Of a stretch of DNA of 55,000 nucleotides, positions 1-18,600 are shown in pieces. Source of the DNA: Glandiceps talaboti (taxonomy: Eukaryota > Hemichordata > Enteropneusta > Spengelidae); contig NC_135562.1 of NCBI RefSeq assembly GCF_964340395.1, positions 3,677,634 to 3,732,633 on the forward strand. Direction: 5' to 3'. The translations under genes were made by a program, and so were the position numbers. The notes under the pieces are model-generated. The model was not told the DNA's origin and made no database searches. It was given only the letters and a program-made list of their open reading frames with translations. Within the stretch, counting starts at the first letter, position 1, and each line of letters begins with the position of its first letter.

Positions 1-53
1 AGTTTTATTTTATATTGAATATCTTCGCTACTAACTCCCGCATTTTGTAACAG

Positions 54-6924
<6,871 letters not shown>

Positions 6925-7790
6925 AATTAAGATGAAAATCTACACTGCTCTATCTTAAAAAGGCGACAGTCGTCCAATTTCCATACACGCATTTACTTAT
7001 CCCATGCCATGAACACCTATAGCCAGATGCTCGAACAGAACTGTTTTAAGCAGACATTTACATGTATACGGAATAGTACGTATGCCTCCGAGTTAGAGTG
7101 TGACGTCATGCAAAAAGCGATACTGTGAATTGATAAGGGTTTCCTCAGTGATAAAGACGCGAAGAATCATGCTTGCAAACAATACCTATCTACTTCACCC
7201 GGAAATGCTTAGCAGATGAGAAAGGACTTATATATGTACACTTATAATAAATGCTCGCATGATATTTTCTTTCGAAATTCGCTCCAAAATATATTATTCT
7301 TGACCCACAGTAAAAAGAAGTAGCTTTTTTTGAAAAGGTAACCATGCCAAAGGGAAAATGTACAAGGGGTGGTAGTGCTATATCTTTCATTGGGTGTTAT
7401 ATTAAATATAACCTATTGTTTTCCAAGCTGCATCAAATGTTGGTTTTACTTGGTGCATATCTAGAGTTCAAAATCTGACAGGATGCAAGATCTCTCAAAT
7501 ATACTTTTGGTTGTGAACCCTTTAAAGGTAGAACCCCTATTGTAATAGTAATTATGTAGAATTACTAGAAAACAAGTCATTAGATGGTTAAGGGATGGGA
7601 ATGGGATGGTACACTTAATCGTTTCTATAGCAAGATATTTGTCAGAGCTTGCCTTTTGAAATTGTATCTAATTTACATTTGCAGGGTTAAACCACAATGA
7701 TATGATTTACTGACTGGTTTTATTCACTCACTTTATACAGACTGCATGAATAAAGCTAGATGTTTCCGACCTTGACACTGACGTGACGGG

Positions 7791-7841
<51 letters not shown>

Positions 7842-8570
7842 GTCTGTCTGACATTAGCAATGGTATATATTTTTGCTACATCCTATTGAAAACGCGATGA
7901 TATTGTCTGTGCTAATAAGAAATTCAAAGCTATTTTGTTTAGATAGCACTCGCTACAACGACCATATAATATCTCATGACACTTTCAATAACAAAATGAA
8001 AAGGAAATAGTAAATCACCTAACTATAGTACTTACTGCTATTTGAAAGTTATACATGTGACTGAAACATGCAATGTTGCCATGACTTTAGACTTAAGAAT
8101 AGTTTTATCCCATACTAACCTTGCCAATGATCACATAAGACCAGTCCTGACACTGACATTATATGAGAAAATATGGAGAGTAAAGTTTGCGCGTTATATT
8201 TATATTAACTGTATTTTTTGCAACCTCACATAATTGAAATAGTCAATATAAAGTCCTCGTAAATCATAAGATGTGTGACAACATTTTACAGCCCCAGATT
8301 ATCACCTTTGACCGTTGAGGTTATATGCCTTCACAATGTTGGACGTATTGACATCCTATCCTAGGCACTTATATATATTATCCGGAAGACATATGGGTAC
8401 TTCAAGTAGTAAATTACATCCACTGCATAATGATAGTTGATACATTATAGGACACTGGCTGACAGATGACTGGCTATTAATATTGAATATTCTTAGTAAA
8501 TGATTTAAAGTTCACTGTAAGTAATTTGAGATTTAAACGAAAGTGACTTCAACAAGCTTGATACATGATT
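6925..8570 (+). other. 3'UTR of the EGF receptor gene and intergenic DNA
   Basis: The first several hundred bases are 3'UTR by position and by conservation with the copy at 8690-9285. A (TGTC)n tract lies at 7791-7850. No open frame with coding character or splice support was seen on either strand, and I could not place a single convincing polyadenylation site. Confidence 0.5.
7791..7850 (+). repeat. (TGTC)n microsatellite
   Basis: About 14 tandem copies with one interruption, downstream of the EGF receptor gene. Confidence 0.95.
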
Positions 8571-8689
8571 ACAGTTGTTTAGTATTTCCTGTTTCCTGTT
8601 TCCTGAAGGCGTCCAAGAAGCAATGGTTCACAAAATGATCTCACCGACTATCGTCGAAAGGGAAGTTTCCTTTTTGGTGGATTTCTTTG

Positions 8690-9285
8690 GGATGAAGTTT
8701 AATGACGACGGTGGATCTGATAAACCTGAAGGCAGAGATGAAGATATATATATATGAATGTAGAATCTTGAAATTAAGATGAAAACCAACACTGCTTTAT
8801 CTTAAAAAGGCGACAGTCGTCCAATTTCCATACGCGCATTTACTTATCCCATGCCATGAACACCTATAGCCAGATGCTCAAACAGAACTGTTTTTAAGCA
8901 GACATTTACATGTAAACGGAATAGTATTCCTCCGAGTTAGAGTGTGACGTCATGCAAAAAAGCGATACTGTGAATTGATAAGAGCTTCCACAGTGATAAA
9001 TACGCGAAGAATCATACTTGCAAAAAACGCCTTCTTCACCCTAACATGCTTAGACGAGAAAGCAACTTATATATGTACACTTACATGTCGTGCTCGCATG
9101 ATATCTTCTTTCGAAATCCAATCCAAAATATATGATTCTTGACCCACAGTAAAAACAAGTAGCTTTATTTTAAAAGTTACCCATGCCAAAGGGAAAATGT
9201 ACAGGGGATGGTGATGCTATATCGTCCCTTGGGTGTTATATTAAATACAACCCATTTCTTTCCAAGCTGCTTCAAATATTGGTTA
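8690..9285 (+). pseudogene. Duplicated, decayed tail exon plus 3'UTR of the EGF receptor gene
   Basis: From GATGAAGTTTAATGACGACG onward this copies 6847 to about 7440: the last coding codons, the stop region and some 500 bp of 3'UTR (shared blocks AAAAAGGCGACAGTCGTCC and GAGTGTGACGTCATGC). A TATA expansion replaces the codons for YMNV, so the frame ends at DEDIYI. The membrane exon and the proximal tail motifs are missing. The upstream open stretch (8575-8690) does not resemble the parent exon. It could be an alternative last exon, but the lost signalling motif favours a relic. Confidence 0.7.
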
Positions 9286-9374
9286 GATTATCATGAGAGC
9301 ACCCTGTAAGATAATTAGATTAATATTATTAAGTTAATTATTATTCTCATTTGAAACAGTGTTTTACTTAAACA

Positions 9375-9510
9375 ATAAACCACCCCCTGGGGATGGTATA
9401 CCAAGAGGTTTTGACCAGTGAACGAAATATATGCACAAGCGATAGCGAGTGCATATATTGAGTTCACTGGTCAAAACCGAGTGGTATACCTTCCCCAGGG
9501 GGTGGTTTAT
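9375..9510. repeat. Near-perfect 136-bp palindrome (fold-back element)
   Basis: The arms run outward from a centre near 9440. The left arm begins ATAAACCACCCCCTGGGG and the right arm ends CCCCAGGGGGTGGTTTAT, with matching inner blocks (GGTTTTGACCAGTGAAC against GTTCACTGGTCAAAACC). No target duplication was recognised. The 62-codon open frame on the minus strand across it is a by-product of the symmetry. Confidence 0.93.
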
Positions 9511-9610
9511 CGCTATTATATTATACCAGTATATTGAAAATATCGGAAACAAGATAAGAATATGCCATTCCCCAGGTGGAGAAATGTTTCCCAGAGGGCG
9601 CTAAATTTAA

Positions 9611-12600
9611 ATTTCCGGTTTGCATTGTACATGTTGTACAAGTTTGGACAGTAGCCATTCACTCACACCTTACAAATTGCGTGAAAGTCGGTCACCCACT
9701 TGCATTTTCGGCGGAAAGAAATTAAGTGGCATTTCTAATGCTTCCAGTTCGACGTCGAGTACTGACACTAGTGGTGTTCGTGGTTCTTCGACTAGTAAGT
9801 GGGATGCAGCTCACTACCATCGGTTGAATTTCAAATTGCACAAGGGCAGAAACACGATTAAAGACGTTCTTAGCAAGTTCGGCATTCTACTCACTTATGA
9901 GGATCTCATCCTAGAACGTGTATTGGATATTCTATTTGACCCCTCGCCAACGCTAGATGAACACGTAGAATTAGACCCACCAAGAAACGCCATAGAGAAG
10001 CCAACAGTGAAAGATTGGATAGGTAATGTCCATTGTAAATTGCATTGCATTCAGATAAATATTTTTGCTCAGTCATTGTATATCACATAGGATGCATGGG
10101 GCAATCTGATTAGCTGTAGTGTTTACGTACAAAGCCAGAGAGATAAATAACTAAATTGTATATGAATGCATCCATGGCCAGTGGGAGGCTGTAAAACAGG
10201 CCATAGTTTGTGAGGATCACAGCTCTGCTGACTGTCAGATTAATTTAAGTAACCTAAGTCTGTTTTCATACCTGATTAATGTCCTCACTAAATTTCAGCT
10301 CATTCAGCTGAATATTTTAAAAGTTTTTCAACAAATAATAAACATTTTGACCTGAAATCTAGAACATGATGTGATCATCATTATTTTCACAAATCTTCAT
10401 CTTCCAATCAATTTGAACAAATTGGCTAAATCAGAGGTCGTGGTAGCTTTTTTTCTGATGCGTCCCTGGGACGTGTTCCTGCCAAAATTAGTGTCAAAAT
10501 CCCATTGCGGTGCGTCTTTTCCAAATTTGCATGCACACAGTCACTGCATGTCTTTCAGATGTACACTAAATACGTTGCAAATGTAAATACATGTACATGA
10601 ACACATCAGTGTCATTCTCCCGCACACCGTATACAAGTACATAGTTTGCACTTCCAAAAAGAAAACATTTATATGCAAGAATACGCTATACAGTGGTTTA
10701 ACTTCATCTTTCTAGACTTTTGATTTTCTATGGTAATCACTCTAAAAATATGTGCTCCGAGAACGAACTCCGGATGAATATATGTAAGGGGGGTTCTTGG
10801 AATCGGACCATGCGGAGCACGTAAAACTACACTGTGATACAATACCGCAATGCACAAACTAAGTTCCATGGCATGAATGATAAAGTATGAACGACAGCGT
10901 GAACTTTCAATTTGACAGAGGCACAGTTGTAAAAGTTTGATACAAATTTTTTGTTGCTGAGGAGAACTACTAACTCGCTATACACCAAGATAATCGTTTA
11001 TTAGTCGCAAGGACTTATGGATTGGGTTCTGTTGGGTGTCGTAGAGTTGAACGGTATAAGTATGGATAGTTCAGACGTTAGACTCTAGCACTCACACTCT
11101 CATACTCTCGTACGGGATCGTTCAGGTCCAAGTCGGGAATTAGTCACAACTGAGAAGATATTTCGGCTTGCCAGAATCACCTATCCGAGAGCTCGTCTCT
11201 CGTGAGCTCCTCTCCTGATTCTGGATGTTTTATTCTCATCTTAAGTATACTTCGAATACAATGGAATTTACACAACGACTATATAAATAGCAAGTCACAC
11301 CCTAAGATCATGCCATCATAAAAGTTATTATATACTTTTCTCTAACCAATCATGTGAATTTCAGTTACATCATGTTTGCCCAGCTTCGTCATCGCCAGTC
11401 TATTTCTGACCTATGGCCTACAATGCCGAAAAGTAGAATTTATTCCCATAATTCCGAAATACGATATTTTGGATCGTAACACCACCCCCCGTTTTCCTAA
11501 AGGAGCGACCCGCGACTTGAGAACTGGAGAAACATGACGAGTGGCATAGCCAAAGCTTTCTTGTAAATTTGTTTTTGTGTTTTTCTTTTTATAACAACTA
11601 AGTAACACCGTTGCATAGATACAATATGTAATCGGTAATCAGGTAAAATCGTCTCAAGGAATGTTAAATACAGAGTATATAAATATATATGAGATAAATA
11701 CATGTATACATAGAATAAATTACAATGTAAACCAATTATGAAATCAAATAAGCGATTAAAATAGCATAGTAACCTTGATATATATCTTGAATAAACATGA
11801 AAGTAAACATAGCACTTGATGTAGTCTAATATAAATATTGATTATGGAATACAGTAATTGATAGTAATCGACAGTAGTGATCAGTCCTGTAAATATATGA
11901 AAAAAATATCAAGAGAATAAAATGTCACGAACAAAAAAATCCGAAAAGACGACAGCATAAGTCGTAAAACATGATAAAACTCCAAATGTTCGTCTCAAAA
12001 CATGCATTCAATACCCGTAAAATAAAAGTAAATACACAATCAAATGAAAAAAATTGTAAATCATATATGCAACGGATTGTTCTACAAAAGTACAGTAAGT
12101 TATAGCATTCCTGCAATTAGAATGCAAGTCAAGTCCGTAGTCAATATTCAAAATGAAATCCAAAATTCAATGTCAGCGAAGCAAGACCTAAAATAATGAC
12201 CATGAGGGAGTATCGTCTTCAGGGGAGGCCGCAACACTAGCAACAATAGCAGGGCGAATAAGGGGCGTGTCGGGGATGTCTGAATGAACATCGGCTACCA
12301 CCACGCTGCTACTTGTATTCATAGCAAGCAAACTATCTTCGCAGAGCGGCTCTATAATAATTTCGCGCATATCTAAACAATCGCTATCAGCCTGTGTACC
12401 AAAGTCAGTTTGACACCCCTTAGAATTAGTCAAGAACAAAAGTTTTGCGTCTATAGGTACTTTAACTGGACAAAAACATTTCTTCCAAAATCTAAAACAT
12501 TTAAAGCTACACTTATAACACAATACGACAATAAGTCCCAGTCCAACTACCGCAATAGCATTAAGTAGGATCTCGCCGGTTCCGCCGCTAACAACAGTGC

Positions 12601-15600
12601 CGGCTTCTGTCGTCAACACGGAGCCAACTGAATCCCACGGTATATTTTGTGCACGTATAGGACTGGCACTCAGAATCGCAAGAGTTATAGAAAGCTGTCT
12701 AACCCTAAAAAATAAGTATATCACAGCTGAAATGGTTATAACGTTGAAGATGACACCAACATATCCTGGTATATCGAACCAATCAAACCAAGAATCACCC
12801 TTAACTAAGGTACTATCCACATAATTACTAAATTCATCCATGGGAGTTAAGTATATATCGGAATGGTTTCTCAATACCTGTGAAACCCTATTCAATTCCA
12901 ATTTTAATCTATTATCCCTGAACAAAGACTTATTCCAACTTTCTGTGAACAACTTAACTTGAGGTAGTTGCATAGTTAGAGTGTCATTGAAAGTATAGTC
13001 AAACAGTGCCGTGTCAAATTCCTTGTTATACAACGTAGATAAAACAGGAACATTCAAAATATGTTCATAAGTAATCGTCTTATTAGGCTGGCAATTAGCA
13101 TCTAATGACTCAAAATAATAATAAGTGGACATTAAAATGTGCGAGCGACTTATGTAAGGTTTGGTGAAAACAAATATTAATCCCTTAAACTAACTTAAAA
13201 TAAGTGAACCCGTTCTGAAGTCGTGCGAACTATTAAGTAGAGCGTCGTTTGCCTGTAATTACAACCGGATTATCGCGTAAAGATTTAATCGCTTCATCGT
13301 TCAAATAAGATTCCGGTATCCATGAATTGTCTGAACTTTGATACCCTTCCCATTTCACTAAGTATTCCAAAATACCGTTTTTGTGCCGTCCACGTAAAAT
13401 CTTATCAATGCGATAATATGTATCGTCCCCTGCAGGTTCGTTTTCTCCTGCTAAACTATCACTGTCATAATCAATAGGTACTCGTGAAGACGGCTTATTT
13501 CGCCTACGTCGATATCTATATCGATTATCGTTCGAGTGCCGAATCGAAGCGCTTACAGAAGCCGAGTCGCTATTTTGACTTTCTGCGCTTACAGAAGACG
13601 AGTCGCTATTTCGACTTTCTGTGTTATCGGTTTCTGTTGATGGTGATGTGGGCGTAGGTGAACGGCGAGGAGGAACGAAACCACCCGAATTCTGTGGTGA
13701 TTGCGTGTCCGTGTCCGTTGTCGTATCACCGAGATCGACATCCGGGGTACTACCTTCTAAGGACGTAGATCGGAGCGAACCCTTCTTTAGTCTGTTATGG
13801 TGTACTAATTTAGGATATAACTTTCCTGAATGAACGTAACGCAATCGATAATTGAGTGGCGGTATGAAATCAGCAATTCGATATGGACCCCTATAATATT
13901 TGTGAAACTTTCTAGCTCTCCCTGGTTTCACTGCTGGGTTATATAAATAAACTATATCCCCTATTGTGAATTCGTGTTGTACAGCTCTCTTGTCATAGTG
14001 CTCTTTCATTTTTTCCTGTGCGACTTTAATGTTGTCCATTGCCATCTTTATTGCAATATTTCGTTTTGATGCTAATTCTTTCAGATGAAAATTGATACTT
14101 GCCGATTTGCTAACCGCGGGAAGCAAAGTAACGTCTAGCGGTAGGCGTGGCTCCATTCCAAACAGAACCGAAAATGGCGAAACACCCGTGGAATGATGTG
14201 GCGCTACTCTATACGCGAACAAAACTGCCGCTAAGTATGAGTCCCAGTCATCTCCCCGGTCGGCAACAAACATGGAAAGCATTCCAAGTAACGTCGAATT
14301 AAACTTTTCGACGGTCCCCTGGGTTTGAGGCCTATATGCCGTTCCAAAACGCTTGGAAACGTCGAAAAAACGACAAAATTCGCGCATTATTTGCGAATTG
14401 AAACAGGGCCCCTGGTCTGATAAGATAACATTCGGAAAACCGTAATTCGTGAATATGTGCTCGAATAAGATGTTAGCAACTGTAATTGCTGTCATATTCT
14501 TAGTAGGAAACGCCCATGCAAATTTCGATAAGTATTCCGTAATAACAAGAACATAGCTATTCCCTGACTTAGTAACATGAAAAGGCCCACAGAAATCAAT
14601 AGCTATCCTATCAAATAATCCTGTAACTGGAATCGGCAATAAAGGAGCGCGTATTCTATGCCCCGGTTTACGCATTTGGCAATGTACACAACTATTAACG
14701 TATTTATGAACGTCTTTAATAAGTGTATCCCAAAAGTAACGTTGTCTGATGACACCCAGCGTTTTTAGAACGCCTAGATGACCACCAGTAACATCATCAT
14801 GCAATCTCCGCAAAATCAAAAGTCGTAAATCCTTAGGTACTACAAGCTGGCGCCGCGTATCCTTATCAGATTTATTACTATTAGGCGACCAAAAATGATA
14901 CAGAACTCTGTCAATAATCATGTAATTGGCACTTATGCTTGCTATGCGTTTAGCATGCCTATCATCAGTCGGTAAGTCACCCGATTCAAGAAAGTCAATC
15001 AGCGGTCTTAGATGATTGTCGTTTCTTTGCCTATCAGCTATTACACCTGTCCTTCTGTCATCATTCAAGTCATTAACACCTATTAGTTCGTCATCGGAAT
15101 CTAAAGTCAAACAAGTCATGTCGTCAACGCTATTTTCATTGCTAATAGTAAACAAGGTTGGAATGTCAACTACAGGGTCATTGTCAACACTTTGCGTATT
15201 AACAACGTCACCTTTATTATTACTGGATTCCTGCACTATCTTATCAGTAGAAGGTACCTGGACACATTGTGTATGTGAGGCCGCTGGAGCTGTTTCAACA
15301 GAAGTTACATCAGAATTATGAATTCCGTCATCATAAACCCTACGTGATAATGAATCTGCATGGGGAATTTTGCAGCCCGATCTGTGCACGATATCAAAAT
15401 CGAAACCTTGAATTCTGAGTACCCATCGCGCTAAACGCCCCGAAGGTTCCGTAGTCTTAATCAAATAGGGAAGGTTAGCATGATCTGTAATAACCGTAAA
15501 ATGAACAGAATGCAAATATTGTTCACACTGCGAGAGAGCGTGAATCAAAGCTAGAAATTCCCTTTCCGTAACTGTATAATTCTGTTGTGGTTTCGACAGC

Positions 15601-18600
15601 GCCCTGCCACCATAGCATATAGGTTTTTCCACACCCTCCTGAATTTGAGCTAACACATAACCTACACTAAAACTACTCGCGTCCGTATATAGAATAAATT
15701 CCTCATTAAACCGTGGATGCGCTAGTACAGGAGGTGAGATTAACGCCGTCTTTAGTGTATCTAATGCTATTTCACAATCACGTGACCAAACAAAGTCGAC
15801 GCCTTTCCTTAATAGACCATGCAATGGATGCGCAATCTTAGCAAAATCCTTAATAAACTTTCTATAGAAATTAGCCAAGCCCAGAAATGACTTTAATTCT
15901 GTAACCGATTTTGGCGTGGGGAAATTCTTGACAGCTTCCAATTTAGAAGGATCTGCCATGACCCCGTGTTCGTTGACCCGGTGACCTAGAAATTTGACCT
16001 CGCGCCTACCAAAAACGCACTTCCGTGGTCCTAACTTTAAATTGGCTTCGCGTAAACGTGTAAGAACTTCATCAATATGAATTAAATGATCTTCAAATGT
16101 TGCTGAGAACGCTAAAATATCGTCCATGTAGGCGCAGCATGAGTCGTTTAGCAAATTTATTAGAACGAACTGTATTGTGTTTTGAAAACTTGCCGAACTA
16201 TTCATCATTCCCATAGGTAACACCTTGAAAGCAAACTTACCGTAATGAGAGACAAAGGAAGTCTTATGTACATCGTCAGGATGTATAGCTATTTGCCAAA
16301 ATCCCGAACTAAGGTCTAGGGTAGAAAAATACTTTGGACATTTACTCCCAATGATATCTAAAGTATCTTTTATCCCAGGAAGAGGGAAAGCAATGGGTTC
16401 TGTAATAGAATTTATCATCCTATAATCTATAACCATACGAAATTCACCATTTGGTTTACGCACTAGTAAAACCGGAGAACTGTAAGGAGAAGCTGAGGGA
16501 ACTACCAAACCCTGGTCTAACAACTTATCAATTTGTCGTTTAATTTCCTCACGCTTATCTGGAGAAGCTTTATATGGAGGGCGAGATACGGTCTTACTAC
16601 CAGGTTTTAAATTGATTCTATGCTTAATTATATCACAATATCCCAAGGTGTTAGTGTCATCAACGAACGCATCCTTATTTTTCCATAATACCTGTTGTAA
16701 CTGCAATACCTGATCTGAGGTTAAAGTAGAATCTTCAAAATCAAATGCCTTTAAAAACTCCTGTTTACTTAACCTATTTGGACGTACAACTGGTCCGTTG
16801 CGACTAACATTAGTATCAAAAGTATGGATATCAGTACCATCTGGCAAAATTCTGAAATTACCTAAACGAGTACCTCTCCTCAATTTTACAGGCGTATCCT
16901 TACAATTCACTAGTCTAACCGGAACGCGCCCATTCTGCACAGCACCTAAAACTCTCGCAGTAGCAATACCAATGTGAGCAAGCGACATTATGTTTGTAGT
17001 ATGACCTACTATACCGTTAGGGTAATTCCCACGAACACGCGCCGATATAACACACTCTGAACGAGCAGGTATAGAATATGTCTTAGACGCGCGTATAAGG
17101 GACGATGGACGTAAAGTAACTTTGCGCTTCATAAAATCAATAATGGCTCCATTTCTACGTAAGAAATCATGGCCTATAATTAAATCCTGCTTCAATTCTT
17201 TGAGGACATAGACTTGCATAGTAATCGCACGATTAGTAAAGAAAACAGGAATTCTAAGACATCCTAAAATAGGCAAAGTACGCCCATCTGGCAAAGTAAC
17301 TATCTTATAACTTGATTTGAAAAGCTTACACTTTCTTAACTTACGAATATCATTTAACAAAGACTCTGAAATTATTGATACATCGGAACCTGTATCTATA
17401 AGTGCTGAAACTTTACGATCAAAAATACACACATTAATTAAATTATCATTTACAATCATTGACTCTGGCAAATTAACACAATTGAGATTTAAAGATACAC
17501 CGTTGCGAGACTTCTCATCGGACTGCTTATACAATTTTCGTCTCGCAACGTTTACCCGTTTTTTGGAAAAGCATATCGGGCACCATTTCTATCACAAAAT
17601 CTGGCCACATGGCCTATCTCCCCGCAATTGTAACACCCACGATCAGGATTTGCATAACAATTAGGACTTGAATGCCCTGGCTTATTACAAAATTTACAAA
17701 TCTGCTTAGCCGTATTAACTTGTCGACCGCCATAACGTGGAGTTACTACTGGCGGCCTATTTACGTTAGAATAATTATAGCTCTGGCCTACCCGTGACCG
17801 TGGTCCAGCGTTTGCGTAGGGTTCTTGTCGTATTTGAACAGGCGCTGTTGGTACTGGGAGGGGCGTCACCGCCGCTGCTGATAGCTTCTCATGTAGAACT
17901 TCGTTCTGTTTTAGCAAAGAGTCGAAGGCTTGTTGTAAAACCTCTGTAGACGTGTCGGAAGTACGACCAGTTTTCAGTGCTTTGACATCATCGTCGAACC
18001 GTTCTACCACTTCTGCTGTTCGGGCGAAAGCCACGGCCTCCTGGAAATTGACCGGATCTCTGTTGACTACCGTACTACGTATAGACGGTATTAACCCCTG
18101 TAAAAATAAACTAAAAAGCTCGTTATCATTTCTGTTATAACGATAGCACATATCCCTTAAACGTGAGGCATATTTTTCGATTGTTTCTTTGTCCATTTGC
18201 TTAATTGTTCTTAGCTCTTGATCTATACGCCACTGTGGTGCTCTGTTCTGGAATCGTCCGATGAAAGCTGCACGCATGTTCTCCCAGTTGTTCGCCAGGT
18301 CGTCAGGCAAGGACGTGTACCATCTCTCTGCTTCACCAGACATAAGCAGACTAAAAATATTCAGACGTTGAATATTGTCAAACTGCTTAAGGACGACATA
18401 TGCATCAAATTTACGCAACCATCTGGTTGGTATTTCATCTTCCTTCCCATAAAATTGAGGTGGTATGATATCGTTACCCACCGTCAAATTCTGCATTCTG
18501 TTGACAATGCGTTGTAGCTCTTGGTGAGCCAGCTGTGCGTCTTGCCGCTGGCCTTGGTTGACCTCTGCTCCATTGTTTTCTGGCTGTGGAGCTTCTTGCT

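Noticed and set aside
9364-9552. 62-codon minus-strand ORF
   Set aside because: Lies across the palindrome; produced by its symmetry.
13621-15321. Plus-strand ORFs inside the retrotransposon (13621, 15016, 17317, 17952, 18218)
   Set aside because: Shadow frames of gag and pol with no features of their own.
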